From NCBI RefSeq assembly GCF_014851565.1, contig NZ_JACVAA010000008.1, positions 1 to 64,000 on the forward strand: a stretch of 64,000 nt of DNA, given 5' to 3'. The notes below the pieces were generated by a model, which saw only the letters and a list, made by a program, of their open reading frames with translations, made no database searches and was not told where the DNA came from. Below, one piece after another: positions 41,597-50,652 of this stretch (positions are counted from its first letter, which is position 1; each line of letters opens with the position of its first letter). Position numbers and translations under genes: made by a program. This DNA comes from Pseudomonas sp. PDM15. GTDB taxonomy: Bacteria > Pseudomonadota > Gammaproteobacteria > Pseudomonadales > Pseudomonadaceae.

Positions 41597-43741
41597 ATGA
41601 CTGACGCCATCCGTTACGAAAAGGGCCAGGACAATATCGTCGTCCTGACCATCGACATGCCCGGCCAGAGCGCCAACACCATGAACGCGGTGTACCGCGA
41701 GGCCATGGGCCAGACCGTTGCGCGCCTGGAAGCCGAGAAGGACTCCATCGCCGGCGTGATCGTCACCTCGGCGAAGAAGACCTTCTTCGCCGGTGGCGAC
41801 CTCAACGAGCTGATCAAGGTCACCAAGGCCGATGCCAAGCCGTTCTACGACATGATCCTCAACATCAAGGGCCAGCTGCGCCGCCTGGAGACCCTGGGCA
41901 AGCCGGTAGTCGCTGCGATCAACGGCGCCGCGCTGGGCGGTGGCTGGGAAATCTGCCTGGCCTGCCACCACCGCATCGCCCTGGACAATTCCAGCGTGCA
42001 GCTGGGCCTGCCGGAAGTGACCCTCGGCCTGCTGCCGGGCGGTGGCGGTGTGGTGCGCATGGTGCGCATCCTCGGCCTGGAGAAAGCGCTGCCGTACCTG
42101 GCCGAAGGCAAGAAGGTACGCCCGGACGCCGCGTTGAAAGCTGGCCTGATCCATGACACTGCTGCAACTGTCGAAGAGATGCTGGCCAAGGCCCGCGCCT
42201 GGATCGCCGCCAACCCGACTGCCGCGCAACCGTGGGACGTGAAGGGCTACAAGATCCCCGGCGGTACCCCGAGCACCCCGGCCGTTGCGCAGATGCTGGC
42301 CATCGCCCCGAGCGTGTTGCGTGACAAGACCAAGGGCTGCTTCCCGGCGCCGGAGAAGATCATGTGCGCCGCCGTCGAGGGCGCGCAGGTCGACTTCGAC
42401 ACCGCGCAGATCATCGAGGCGCGCTACTTCACCGAGCTGACCACCGGCCAGGTGGCGAAGAACATGATCGGCACCTTCTGGTTCCAGTTGAACGAGATCA
42501 ACGCCGGCAGCTCGCGCCCGCAGGGCATCCCGCAGTACGTGACCAAGAAGGTCGGCGTGCTCGGCGCCGGCATGATGGGCGCCGGCATCGCCTATGTGTC
42601 GGCGGCCGCCGGCATCGAGGTCGTGCTCAAGGACGTGTCCATCGAGGCGGCGGAGAAGGGCAAGGCCTACTCAGCCAAGCTGCTCGACAAGAAAGTCAGC
42701 AAAGGCCACATGACCGCTGAGAAGCGCGACGCCTTCCTCGCCCGCATCAAGCCGACCGCCAGCGACGCCGACCTCGAAGGTTGCGACCTGATCATCGAGG
42801 CGGTGTTCGAAGACCGTAACCTCAAGGCCAAGGTCAACGCCGCCGCCGAGGCCGCCGCGCTGCCGGATGCCGTGGTCGCGTCCAACACCTCGACGCTGCC
42901 GATCACCGGCCTGGCGACTGCAGTTCAGCGTCCGGACAAATTTATCGGCCTGCACTTCTTCAGCCCGGTGGACAAGATGCCGCTGGTGGAGATCATCCGC
43001 GGCGAGAAGACCAGCGACGAGACCCTGGCCCGTGGCTTCGACTACGTGCTGCAGATCAAGAAGACCCCGATCGTGGTTGAGGACAGCCGCGGCTTCTTCA
43101 CCTCGCGCGTGTTCGGCACCTTCACCAACGAAGGCATCGCCATGCTCGGCGAAGGCGTGAGCGCGGCGATGATCGAGAACGAGGCGCGCAAGGCCGGCAT
43201 GCCGGTGGGCCCGCTGGCGATCAGCGACGAAGTGTCGATGAGCCTGATGGAGCACATCCGCCAGCAGACCGTCGCCGACCTGGCCGCCGAGGGCAAGCAG
43301 ATACCGCAGCACCCGGCGTTCAACGTGATCGAGCTGATGCTCAAGGAGTACAAGCGTCCGGGCAAGGCCGCTGGCGGCGGCTTCTACGATTACCCGGAGG
43401 GCGGCAAGAAGCGCCTGTGGCCGGAGCTCAAGGCCCGCTTCGAGAAGGCCGATGCGCAAATCTCCCAGGAGGACGTGCGTGATCGCATCCTGTTTATCCA
43501 GGCCATCGAGACCGTGCGTTGCGTAGAGGAAGGCGTGTTGAAGTCCGTCGCGGACGCCAATATCGGCTCGATCTTCGGCATCGGCTTCGCCGCCTGGACC
43601 GGCGGTGCGCTGCAGTTCATCAACCAGTACGGGGTGAAGGACTTTGTCGCCCGCGCCCAGTACCTGGCCGAGCAGTACGGCGAGCGCTTCCTGCCGCCGG
43701 CCCTGCTGCTGGAGAAAGCGGCCAAGGGCGAAGGCTTCTGA
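41597..43741 (+). CDS. FadB-type 3-hydroxyacyl-CoA dehydrogenase/enoyl-CoA hydratase
   Basis: The 714-residue bifunctional enzyme has an N-terminal crotonase domain (FAGGDLNELIKVTKADAKPF and NGAALGGGWEICLACHHRIA; oxyanion-hole glycines present). It then has the NAD-binding Rossmann motif VGVLGAGMMGAGIAYVSAAA near residue 318 and the dehydrogenase segment PDKFIGLHFFSPVDKMPLVE with the catalytic histidine. AAAGAAG precedes the ATG. It acts with the thiolase in fatty-acid beta-oxidation. A strong terminator follows the stop. Confidence 0.95.
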   Translation: MTDAIRYEKGQDNIVVLTIDMPGQSANTMNAVYREAMGQTVARLEAEKDSIAGVIVTSAKKTFFAGGDLNELIKVTKADAKPFYDMILNIKGQLRRLETLGKPVVAAINGAALGGGWEICLACHHRIALDNSSVQLGLPEVTLGLLPGGGGVVRMVRILGLEKALPYLAEGKKVRPDAALKAGLIHDTAATVEEMLAKARAWIAANPTAAQPWDVKGYKIPGGTPSTPAVAQMLAIAPSVLRDKTKGCFPAPEKIMCAAVEGAQVDFDTAQIIEARYFTELTTGQVAKNMIGTFWFQLNEINAGSSRPQGIPQYVTKKVGVLGAGMMGAGIAYVSAAAGIEVVLKDVSIEAAEKGKAYSAKLLDKKVSKGHMTAEKRDAFLARIKPTASDADLEGCDLIIEAVFEDRNLKAKVNAAAEAAALPDAVVASNTSTLPITGLATAVQRPDKFIGLHFFSPVDKMPLVEIIRGEKTSDETLARGFDYVLQIKKTPIVVEDSRGFFTSRVFGTFTNEGIAMLGEGVSAAMIENEARKAGMPVGPLAISDEVSMSLMEHIRQQTVADLAAEGKQIPQHPAFNVIELMLKEYKRPGKAAGGGFYDYPEGGKKRLWPELKARFEKADAQISQEDVRDRILFIQAIETVRCVEEGVLKSVADANIGSIFGIGFAAWTGGALQFINQYGVKDFVARAQYLAEQYGERFLPPALLLEKAAKGEGF

Positions 43742-43761
43742 TCTCGACCCGCTGCAAACAG

Positions 43762-43786
43762 AACCGGCCTCTCGTGGCCGGTTTTG
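43762..43786 (+). terminator. Intrinsic terminator of the beta-oxidation operon
   Basis: AACCGGCC-TCTCGT-GGCCGGTT followed by a T-rich tract (TTTTGCTTT), 20 bp after the fadB-like stop. Confidence 0.9.
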
Positions 43787-43831
43787 CTTTCTGAAGCCTT
43801 TCTGGCAGTCTTCCCGTAGCGCTATCGGGGA

Positions 43832-44617
43832 GTGCAGAGGCGCGTGACGACCAATTCGACAATCGTATCGATGCTGCTGGCGGCAACGCTGCTGCTGGCC
43901 ATGGGGCGTGCCAGCGCGGCCGAGCCCCTGAATGTCTATATCGGCCAGGGGCAGATGCCGTTCGCCGATGACAAGCCGGATAACCGTGGTCTGTTCGGCG
44001 ACCTGATGGACGAGCTGTGCAAGCGCCTGCGCCGCGAGTGTCACTACCACAGCGTGCCGTGGAAGCGCGTGCAGGTCGCTGTGGCTCATGATCCCCACGG
44101 CATCGTGCTCAACCTGGGCCGCACGGCCGAACGCGAGAAGGGCTTCGTTTGGCTGCTCGACGTGGTCTCCACTTCCTACGTGCTGGCCAGCCCCAAGCGC
44201 CGCTTCGATAGCCTGGGCGAGGCACTGGCTGCTGGCCCGGTTGTGGTGATGGGCGGTACGCCCCGGGCGCTGGAGGCGCTGGCGCTGAAGCGCGAAGGGC
44301 AGAAAGTGGTGGAGGTGACGGACCCGGAACAGGCGGCGCGCATGCTGCAGGGCGGCCGGGTGCTGGCCTGGTACGAGATCGATCTGCGCGTGCATTACCT
44401 CTGGCGGCGTCTGGGCTACGCCTCCGACCAGCTACAGGCCGGCCGCTCGGTGGGCTCGGCGCACAGCTTCATTGCCGGCAGCCCGGTGCTGGAAGATGCC
44501 GAGGAACTTGGTGCGCAAATGCAGCAGGCTTTCGTGGCCATGCATGGCGACGGCAGCTGGCGGCGCATTCTCGCCCGTCACCTGGGCGACGACCTGGCTG
44601 TTCGGCTGAGCCGCTAG
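43832..44617 (+). CDS. Periplasmic substrate-binding protein-like (SBP_bac_3 type)
   Basis: The start is GTG at 43832 (GGGGA just upstream) or GTG at 43844. The product is 257-261 residues. A signal peptide (IVSMLLAATLLLAMGRASAA) is followed by PLNVYIGQGQMPFADDKPDN, then ALAAGPVVVMGGTPRALEAL and VLAWYEIDLRVHYLWRRLGY, the two-lobed pattern of amino-acid-type binding proteins. No permease or ATPase genes are adjacent. It may therefore be one of the orphan sensors common in Pseudomonas. Confidence 0.8.
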   Translation: MQRRVTTNSTIVSMLLAATLLLAMGRASAAEPLNVYIGQGQMPFADDKPDNRGLFGDLMDELCKRLRRECHYHSVPWKRVQVAVAHDPHGIVLNLGRTAEREKGFVWLLDVVSTSYVLASPKRRFDSLGEALAAGPVVVMGGTPRALEALALKREGQKVVEVTDPEQAARMLQGGRVLAWYEIDLRVHYLWRRLGYASDQLQAGRSVGSAHSFIAGSPVLEDAEELGAQMQQAFVAMHGDGSWRRILARHLGDDLAVRLSR

Positions 44618-44627
44618 TGGCCTGGTC

Positions 44628-44837
44628 TCAGGCGACCAGGCACCAGCCGTTCTGCATGCACACGACGCTGTGAATCGCCATCTTCTCGCTCTGCCGGGTA
44701 GGCATGCGCAGGGTCAGCAGGCTGCCGTCTTCCATGTGCACGGCCGCTTCGGATTCGAAGTGCAGGCCGGAGTCGCTCAGGCTGACGTAGGTCACGCCAT
44801 AGGTAGCGGTGTTGCCGAAGGCTTCGGTGATGGACAT
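44628..44837 (-). CDS. Hypothetical 69-residue protein
   Basis: From ATG 44837, with GGAGGAT directly upstream, the product reads MSITEAFGNTATYGVTYVSL, then SDSGLHFESEAAVHMEDGSL and KMAIHSVVCMQNGWCLVA. It has no signal or membrane segment. The excellent ribosome-binding site supports translation. Function unknown. The 33-residue micro-gene lies 34 bp upstream on the same strand. Confidence 0.7.
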   Translation of the reverse strand: MSITEAFGNTATYGVTYVSLSDSGLHFESEAAVHMEDGSLLTLRMPTRQSEKMAIHSVVCMQNGWCLVA

Positions 44838-44871
44838 GGCTGATCCTCCGAGGGTGGTTGCCGCCAGTGGC

Positions 44872-44973
44872 TTACTGGCGGGCACGGGCCTGTTGCGGTT
44901 GTTGGGGAGTGGCCGGCACGCTGTGGAAGGCGGAGGCGGCGATCAGGCTGGCGATGGCGGCGAAGCTGCTCAT
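44872..44973 (-). CDS. Micro-protein, 33 residues
   Basis: MSSFAAIASLIAASAFHSVP then ATPQQPQQARARQ. AGAGGAG lies 8 bases before the ATG, better than for many long genes here. The first 18 residues could be a short membrane anchor or signal, and the tail is proline/glutamine-rich. It is probably co-transcribed with the 69-residue gene. No family is recognised. Confidence 0.6.
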   Translation of the reverse strand: MSSFAAIASLIAASAFHSVPATPQQPQQARARQ

Positions 44974-45203
44974 GGTGTTGCTCCTCTGGCTGGGATGGGT
45001 ATCGACCCGGTGGCTGCATAGTTGCCGAGCCGCTCCATCGACAGAAGTGAAGGCTGAGCATGGTAGGTATCGATGCTGGTGATGGTTGCCGGACATCGCC
45101 TGAATGGCTCTGCGGGCCGCGTCGCTGTTGCGTTTCGGTGACGCTTCGATGCACGCTAAACGTCTCCCTCCCAATCCCTCGGCTGTCTCAGGTAATCCGC
45201 TCC

Positions 45204-45923
45204 ATGTCACTGCGCATCTGCATTCTGGAAACCGATGTACTCCGCCCCGAACTGATCGACCAATACCAGGGCTACGGCCGCATGTTCGAGCGCCTGTTCG
45301 CCCAGCAGCCGCTGGAGGCCAGCTTCGAGGTGTTCAACGTGGTGCAGGGCGAGTATCCGGCCGACGAGGAGCGCTACGACGCCTATCTGGTGACCGGCAG
45401 CAAGGCGGATTCCTTCGGCAGCGACCCGTGGATCCAGACGCTCAAGACTTACCTGCTCAAGCGCTACGAGGCCGGTGACAAGCTGCTCGGCATCTGCTTC
45501 GGCCACCAGTTGCTGGCGCTGCTGCTGGGCGGGCGCGCCGAGCGCGCCACCCAGGGCTGGGGCGTGGGCATCCATCACTACGAGATCAAGCAGCAGGCCC
45601 AGTGGATGAGCCCGGCGCTGGAGCAGTTCACCCTGCTGATCAGCCACCAGGACCAGGTCACCGCGCTGCCGGAGAAGGCCACTCTGCTGGCTTCCAGCGA
45701 GTTCTGTCCGGTGGCCGCGTACTGCATCGAGGACCAGGTGCTGTGCTTCCAGGGTCACCCGGAATTCATCCACGACTACTCGCGCACGCTGCTCGACATC
45801 CGCCAGAAGTGCATCGGCGAGCCGGTCTACAGCAAGGCCGTGGAGAGCCTGGTGCACGACCACCAGGGCGCCACTGTGGCCGAGTGGATGATGCGCTTCG
45901 TCGCCCAGGGCAAGAGCGCTTAA
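45204..45923 (+). CDS. Class I glutamine amidotransferase-like protein
   Basis: The 239-residue protein from ATG 45204 has the nucleophile motif KLLGICFGHQLLALLLGG and the His/Glu partner VLCFQGHPEFIHDYSRTLLD. It is a second stand-alone GMP-synthase-like amidotransferase in this window (compare 29236) but only distantly similar to it. The CFGHQ form is like that of gamma-glutamyl-polyamine or GuaA-type hydrolases. The substrate is not determinable. An upstream frame start at 45060 lacks support. Confidence 0.85.
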   Translation: MSLRICILETDVLRPELIDQYQGYGRMFERLFAQQPLEASFEVFNVVQGEYPADEERYDAYLVTGSKADSFGSDPWIQTLKTYLLKRYEAGDKLLGICFGHQLLALLLGGRAERATQGWGVGIHHYEIKQQAQWMSPALEQFTLLISHQDQVTALPEKATLLASSEFCPVAAYCIEDQVLCFQGHPEFIHDYSRTLLDIRQKCIGEPVYSKAVESLVHDHQGATVAEWMMRFVAQGKSA

Positions 45924-46055
45924 GCCCTTCTGATTGCGCGCGCCGGCATTCGCCCGGTCGCGCGCCTTTCAGCGATTCAACTACCCGACTTTACCGATTG
46001 CCGCGTGCGGCCGCGTTCTTCATCGTGCGGCGGACATGCCACGGCGGACAGGACC

Positions 46056-47150
46056 ATGTGCAGCGAAATCAGCAGCGAGCCCCCGGTGCTGCACGTCACG
46101 GCGCGGCCGTGGAGCAGCGAGCGTTACCAGCAGGGCATGCAGCACCTGCTGCATGTGGTTCAGGAACTGTCGCTGGCGCGCGATCTGGCCACCGTGCAGG
46201 AGATCGTCCGCCACGCCGCGCGCCGCCTCACCGGTTGCGACGGCGCGACCTTCGTGCTGCGTGACGGCCCGTTCTGCCACTACGCCGACGAAGACGCCGT
46301 CGGCCCGCTGTGGAAGGGCAAGCGTTTTCCTCTTGAGACCTGTATCAGCGGTTGGGCCATGCTCAACCGCCAGCAGGCGGTGATCCCGGATATCTACGTC
46401 GACCCGCGCATCCCCCACGACGCCTACCGGCCGACCTTCGTGAAGAGCCTGGTGATGGTGCCGATCCGCACCCGCGAGCCGATCGGCGCCATCGGCAACT
46501 ACTGGGCCGAGCACCACCATCCCTGCGCCGAGGAGGTGCAGCTGCTGCAGGCCCTGGCCGACTCCACCTCCATCGCCATCGAGAACGTGCAGCTCTACCG
46601 CAGCCTCGAACAGCGCGTCGAGGAGCGTACCCGCGAGCTGCAGGAGGCCTACGACCGCATCCACAGCCTGTCGATGACCGACGAGCTCACCGGCCTGTGC
46701 AACCGCCGCGGCTTCTACCTGCTGGCCGAGCAGACGCTGCTGCACGCAGCCCGCTACGGCGGTGGCTGCACGGTGATGTTCATGGACCTGGATGGGCTCA
46801 AGCAGATCAACGACCGCCTCGGCCATGAGGCCGGTGACGCGATGATCCGTCAGGCCGCCGAGATTCTCCGGCGCACGCTGCGCGAGGCCGATGTGGCGGC
46901 GCGCATGGGCGGCGACGAGTTCTGCGTGGTGGCGCTGGGCAATGCCGGCAAATGCCTGCAGCAGCGTCTGCAGCAGGCCATCGATACTTTCAACGACAGC
47001 GCCGCGCGGCCCTTCGCTTTATCCGCCAGCCTCGGTTGCGCCGAGCTGGAGGAGTGCGCCGAGGCCTCGCTGGACAGCCTGCTGGCGCTGGCCGACGAGC
47101 GCATGTACGAGGATAAGCGCAGGCGTCGCGCCGGCCGCGCCGACCGCTAG
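46056..47150 (+). CDS. GAF-GGDEF diguanylate cyclase
   Basis: The 364-residue protein has a GAF sensor domain (about residues 30-180; FPLETCISGWAMLNRQQAVI and FVKSLVMVPIRTREPIGAIG), a linking coiled coil (SLEQRVEERTRELQEAYDRI) and a GGDEF domain from about residue 205 (LSMTDELTGLCNRRGFYLLA). The active site is ARMGGDEF. An inhibitory RxxD site (READ) lies five residues before it, so feedback by c-di-GMP is expected. It should make c-di-GMP from two GTP in response to an unknown signal. No membrane helices are present, so it acts in the cytoplasm. It ends 4 bp inside the convergent CorA gene. Confidence 0.92.
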   Translation: MCSEISSEPPVLHVTARPWSSERYQQGMQHLLHVVQELSLARDLATVQEIVRHAARRLTGCDGATFVLRDGPFCHYADEDAVGPLWKGKRFPLETCISGWAMLNRQQAVIPDIYVDPRIPHDAYRPTFVKSLVMVPIRTREPIGAIGNYWAEHHHPCAEEVQLLQALADSTSIAIENVQLYRSLEQRVEERTRELQEAYDRIHSLSMTDELTGLCNRRGFYLLAEQTLLHAARYGGGCTVMFMDLDGLKQINDRLGHEAGDAMIRQAAEILRRTLREADVAARMGGDEFCVVALGNAGKCLQQRLQQAIDTFNDSAARPFALSASLGCAELEECAEASLDSLLALADERMYEDKRRRRAGRADR

Positions 47151-48115
47151 AGCCAGCCCATCCGCTTGAAATTGGCGAACAGTGCCACGCAGCCCACGCC
47201 GATGACGCCGAGCACACCGAAGTAGCCGTAGTGCCAGGTCAGCTCCGGCATGTTCTCGAAGTTCATCCCGTAGACGCCGGCCACCGCCGTGGGGAACGCC
47301 AGGATCGCCGCCCAGGCGGCGAACTTGCGCTGGGTCAGGCTCTGCCGCGAGGACTCCAGCAGCAGACCGATCTCGATGGCGTGGTCGGCCATCTCGCGCA
47401 GCCCGGTGAGGTCTTCCAGCAGGCGATTGACGTGAATCGCGATGTCGCGGAAGTACGGACGCATGTGCTTGTCGATGAACGGGAAGTCGAGCTGCTGCAG
47501 TTCCTGGCAGATCTCCGATAGCGGCGCCACCTGGCGACGCAGGCGCAGCAGGTCGCGGCGCAGGCTGTGGATGCGTTCCACATCGCTTTGGGCCAATGGG
47601 CGGCTCAGCACCGTCTGCTCGATGTCTTCCAGCTCGGTGTGGACGCAGTCCAGCAGGGGCCGGTAGTTCTCGATCACGAAGCTCAGCAGGGCATACAGCA
47701 CGAAGTCCTCGCCATGCTCCAGCAGCAGCGGGCGCGCCTCGCAGCGCTGGCGCACGGTGGAGTAGGGGGCGGAGTCGCCATAGCGGGCGCTGATCACGTA
47801 GCCCTTGCCGGCGAACAGCTGGGTCTCGACGAACTCCAGACGATCGCCGTTGCGGATCGGCGAGTAGAGCACCATGAACAGGGCGTCGCCGAAGGTTTCC
47901 AGCTTGGGGCGGGTATGCTGGGCGATGGCGTCTTCCATCGCCAGCTCGTGCAGGTTGAACTGCTCCTGCAGGGTATGCAGCTCGCTGTCGGGGTCGCGCA
48001 GGCCGATCCACACGAAATGGTCGGGCTTGGTGGCCCATTGGCGCCCCTCGTTCAGGGCGATATCGGCGACTTTCCTGCCTTTGTGATAAGCGACGGCGGC
48101 AACGACCTGACCCAT
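47147..48115 (-). CDS. CorA-type divalent metal transporter
   Basis: The 322-residue protein has the long helical cytoplasmic domain of the family (ELAMEDAIAQHTRPKLETFG, SLRRDLLRLRRQVAPLSEI). Two C-terminal membrane helices carry the signature YGMNFENMPE between them (FAAWAAILAFPTAVAGVYGMNF). GMN is the Mg2+ selectivity loop of CorA channels; relatives include ZntB. The ion may be Mg2+, Co2+ or Zn2+. Confidence 0.92.
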   Translation of the reverse strand: MGQVVAAVAYHKGRKVADIALNEGRQWATKPDHFVWIGLRDPDSELHTLQEQFNLHELAMEDAIAQHTRPKLETFGDALFMVLYSPIRNGDRLEFVETQLFAGKGYVISARYGDSAPYSTVRQRCEARPLLLEHGEDFVLYALLSFVIENYRPLLDCVHTELEDIEQTVLSRPLAQSDVERIHSLRRDLLRLRRQVAPLSEICQELQQLDFPFIDKHMRPYFRDIAIHVNRLLEDLTGLREMADHAIEIGLLLESSRQSLTQRKFAAWAAILAFPTAVAGVYGMNFENMPELTWHYGYFGVLGVIGVGCVALFANFKRMGWL

Positions 48116-48167
48116 GGACTGTCCTCTGCGTGGCGATGCCGCAGCTTAACCCATGGGCGGCGGGCGG

Positions 48168-48890
48168 TCAGGCCCTGGCCAGTTGCTGGTCGAGCTGCTC
48201 GATGCACTCGCGCATCAGCTGCTGGCAGCGCTCCATCAGTTGCGGCAGGTCATCCAGGGTCAGGCCCAGGGTGGGAATGGCCGGCAGCGAGTTGATCAGC
48301 ACCTTGCCGCTGCTCCAGTTGTTCAGCTTGAGGCGCCCGGCGTAGCTGCTGACGCACACCGGGATGATCGGCACGCCGGCGGCGATGGCCATCTGGAACG
48401 CGCCCTTCTTGAACGGCAGCAGGCCCTTGCCCAGGTTGCGCGTGCCTTCCGGGAACACCCAGATGGAGGTGTCGCGGTTCTGCAGGGTCTCGGTGGTCTG
48501 CAGCATGGACTGCTTGGCCTTGCGGCCGTTGCCACGGTCGATCAGCACGTTGCCGGCCAGCCAGTACAGTTGGCCGAAGAACGGCACCCACTTCAGGCTC
48601 TTCTTGCCGATGCTCACGGTGCGCGGCGGCACCACGCGGCCGAGCACGTAGAGGTCGTAGTTGGATTGGTGGTTGGCGACGATCACACAGGGCCGGTCCT
48701 GGCCGAACAGACTGCTAACCTCGGTCTTCACGCGCAGGCGCAGCATGCATAGGGCGGGCAGGGAATACAGGCGCGCACACAGGCGGCTGTTGTCCGGATT
48801 GAACGGGCGGCACAGGCCCAGTACCAAGCCGAGGGTTCCGGCAATGATGAAGTGCAACCCCATCAACAACATGCGCGCGAGGAAAAGCAT
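48168..48890 (-). CDS. 1-acyl-sn-glycerol-3-phosphate acyltransferase (PlsC type)
   Basis: The 240-residue enzyme has an N-terminal membrane helix (MLLMGLHFIIAGTLGLVLGL), the catalytic NHQSNYDLY (HxxxxD), and the substrate motif IWVFPEGTRNLGKGLLPFKK. It acylates lysophosphatidate to phosphatidate at the inner membrane in phospholipid synthesis. Pseudomonas encodes several PlsC homologues, so the exact acyl preference cannot be assigned. Confidence 0.92.
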   Translation of the reverse strand: MLFLARMLLMGLHFIIAGTLGLVLGLCRPFNPDNSRLCARLYSLPALCMLRLRVKTEVSSLFGQDRPCVIVANHQSNYDLYVLGRVVPPRTVSIGKKSLKWVPFFGQLYWLAGNVLIDRGNGRKAKQSMLQTTETLQNRDTSIWVFPEGTRNLGKGLLPFKKGAFQMAIAAGVPIIPVCVSSYAGRLKLNNWSSGKVLINSLPAIPTLGLTLDDLPQLMERCQQLMRECIEQLDQQLARA

Positions 48891-49015
48891 CGGTAAGCCT
48901 TCAGGCAGACAAAAAGGCGCGCAGTGTACGGGTGTGCACTTCTTTCGGCAATTGACGCCGATCAGAGGTTATTACCGGGCGTTTCCACGGTATTGCCGAC
49001 TTTTCCCCAGAAAGC

Positions 49016-49042
49016 AGAAGCCCGGCACAGGGCCGGGCTTCT
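49016..49042. terminator. Intrinsic terminator of the enoyl-CoA hydratase gene
   Basis: AGAAGCCCGGC-ACAGG-GCCGGGCTTCT, an 11 bp perfect stem. It lies 17 bp after the minus-strand stop at 49059; T-rich runs on both sides allow function in that direction. Confidence 0.8.
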
Positions 49043-49058
49043 CGTGGCCGCGTGAGTA

Positions 49059-49748
49059 TCAGCCCAGGTGCTGCTGATCCAGCTCGATGGCCTTATCCAG
49101 GGTCTCCAGGAAGGCCTTGCGCACTTTCAGCTTGGTGTTCTTGTGCGCGGTCATGTTGATCTTCTTCAGCTGCTGGGCGGCGGCAACGGCGGTGGCCATC
49201 AGTTGCTCGGCCGGCACCACCTTGTCGAGGAAGCCGGCATCCATGGCGTCCTGCGGGTTGAAGATCTCGCCATTGATCACCGAACGGCTGAAGGCGGCCT
49301 TGCGCAGGCGGTCACGGGCCAGTTCGATGCCTGCGTGGTGCATGGTCATGCCGATCTGCACTTCGTTCAGGCCGATGTTGAACGGACCTTCCACGCCGAT
49401 GCGGTAGTCGGCCGACAGCAGGATGAAGGCGCCCTTGGCGATGGCGTGACCAGGGCAGGCGACGATGATCGGGAAGGGGTGGCTGAGCATGCGGCGGGCC
49501 AGGGTGGAGCCGGCGGTAACCAGAGCCACGGCGTTCTGCGGGCCGGAAGTCATCACCTTGAGGTCGTAACCACCGGAGAGGATGCCCGGCTGGCCGGTGA
49601 TGATCACTACGGCGCGATCCTGCACGGCCTGATCCAGGGCGGCGTTGAAGGCGGTGATCACGTCCGGAGAGATGGCGTTCACCTTGCCGTTGTTGAGGGT
49701 CAGGGTGGCGATGCCGTCTTCGAGTTGGTAGCTGATCAGGTCGCTCAT
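49059..49748 (-). CDS. Enoyl-CoA hydratase/isomerase family protein
   Basis: The 229-residue product from ATG 49748 is a single-domain crotonase: YQLEDGIATLTLNNGKVNAI at the start, ILSGGYDLKVMTSGPQ as the first oxyanion region, and FPIIVACPGHAIAKGAFILL as the second. The usual catalytic glutamates are not obvious in NIGLNEVQIGMTMHHAGIEL, so the exact reaction is open. It is monocistronic with its own terminator. Confidence 0.88.
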   Translation of the reverse strand: MSDLISYQLEDGIATLTLNNGKVNAISPDVITAFNAALDQAVQDRAVVIITGQPGILSGGYDLKVMTSGPQNAVALVTAGSTLARRMLSHPFPIIVACPGHAIAKGAFILLSADYRIGVEGPFNIGLNEVQIGMTMHHAGIELARDRLRKAAFSRSVINGEIFNPQDAMDAGFLDKVVPAEQLMATAVAAAQQLKKINMTAHKNTKLKVRKAFLETLDKAIELDQQHLG

Positions 49749-49940
49749 GGCGGAAGTCCTAGTCCAGGTTGCGGAAAGTGGCGCTGACGTTACCCAGCGC
49801 GAGGCCAGGGGTAAAGCGCTTTGGCTGACCGGAGGGTCATCCGCTCGTCGCTGCCGGGCTATCGGCGCCATCGGCAGGCTCAATTGGCTGCTATACCGAG
49901 CAGTGACTTAGGTTAGCCGCGAACCTGAGGAGTGCTCGCC

Positions 49941-50144
49941 ATGCGTCTGCCCCACATTGTCCTGCGCCTCGGCCCGCTGTTGCTGTTGATAGGACTGACC
50001 CTGTTCGCCATCAGCCCCGCCAGTCACAGCCCGGCCGGCGTGTTGCAGCTGTTCCTGTTCAGCCTGTTCATCTCCCTTGGCTTCCTTATCTATGCAGGCC
50101 ATTACTTCGAGGCCGGCGACGGCGAAGCCGGCAGCTCCGCATAA
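49941..50144 (+). CDS. Small membrane protein, 67 residues
   Basis: The product has two hydrophobic helices, HIVLRLGPLLLLIGLTLFAI and VLQLFLFSLFISLGFLIYAG, separated by a short SPASHSPAG loop, and a polar acidic tail. GAGGAG lies 8 bases before the ATG. It resembles small Pseudomonas inner-membrane hypothetical proteins. It lies just upstream of the tRNA-Ser promoter. Confidence 0.75.
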   Translation: MRLPHIVLRLGPLLLLIGLTLFAISPASHSPAGVLQLFLFSLFISLGFLIYAGHYFEAGDGEAGSSA

Positions 50145-50169
50145 GCACATGAATCGCCTGAAAAAAATT

Positions 50170-50198
50170 TTGCATTCGAAAGGACGTTCGGCTACATT
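50170..50198 (+). promoter_or_regulatory. Sigma-70 promoter of tRNA-Ser
   Basis: TTGCAT (50170-50175), a 17 bp spacer and TACATT (50193-50198) lie about 38 bp before the tRNA, followed by GCGCGCC, a G+C discriminator typical of stable-RNA promoters. Confidence 0.75.
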
Positions 50199-50236
50199 AG
50201 CGCGCCTCGACGGACCAGACTGGTTCGCCGAGATCC

Positions 50237-50326
50237 GGTGAAGTGTCCGAGCGGTTGAAGGAGCACGCCTGGAAAGTGTGTATACGGGAAACCGTATCGT
50301 GGGTTCGAATCCCACCTTCACCGCCA
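50237..50326 (+). tRNA. tRNA-Ser (GGA anticodon)
   Basis: A 90-base class II tRNA. The acceptor 5' GGTGAAG pairs with CTTCACC, with discriminator G and encoded CCA. The anticodon loop is CTGGAAA with anticodon GGA. The long variable arm is TACGGGAAACCGTA, and the T-loop is GGGTTCGAATCCC. Its 3' part is the crossover target of the adjacent island: bases from 50301 recur at 53838. Confidence 0.97.
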
Positions 50327-50376
50327 GACCCTAAAGAGCCCCGAGAGCGAAAGTTCTCGGGGCTTTTTGCTTTTCG
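50301..50376 (+). repeat. Left attachment repeat (attL) in tRNA-Ser 3' end
   Basis: 76 bp covering the T-arm, acceptor end, CCA and the full tRNA terminator. It matches 53838-53912 except for two substitutions and one missing base. Repeats of a tRNA 3' end flanking foreign-looking DNA are the classic trace of site-specific integration. Confidence 0.85.
50337..50368 (+). terminator. tRNA-Ser terminator
   Basis: AGCCCCGAGA, 8-base loop, TCTCGGGGCT, then TTTT. An almost identical copy (53874-53904) lies in the right repeat. Confidence 0.92.
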
Positions 50377-50652
50377 GTTTTGAAAGTGTCGAAAGCGGAT
50401 TGAGGGCCAATGCATCCTGCAAATGATCCGATGCAAGTGGATGAGGGTGTTATTCACCATGCGCGGCTTCCCCAGCTTCCCCGACGGCAGAACGCCGCGA
50501 TACACCCAGGCTCGGCGGTGCCCACTTCTATATGGTCTCTACATCCTATTGAGGCCCCGCCAGCTTGGCAGGCTCCAGCTCTTCCAGTTCCATGCTCGTT
50601 CCGTCACTATTCGTTGCATTAAGGGGATGCATTTCTATGGAATAGGTACATA
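50377..50652. other. ~276 bp left end of the island
   Basis: No convincing gene; short frames here have no ribosome-binding site. The stretch runs from the left repeat to the promoter before the small regulator. Confidence 0.5.
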
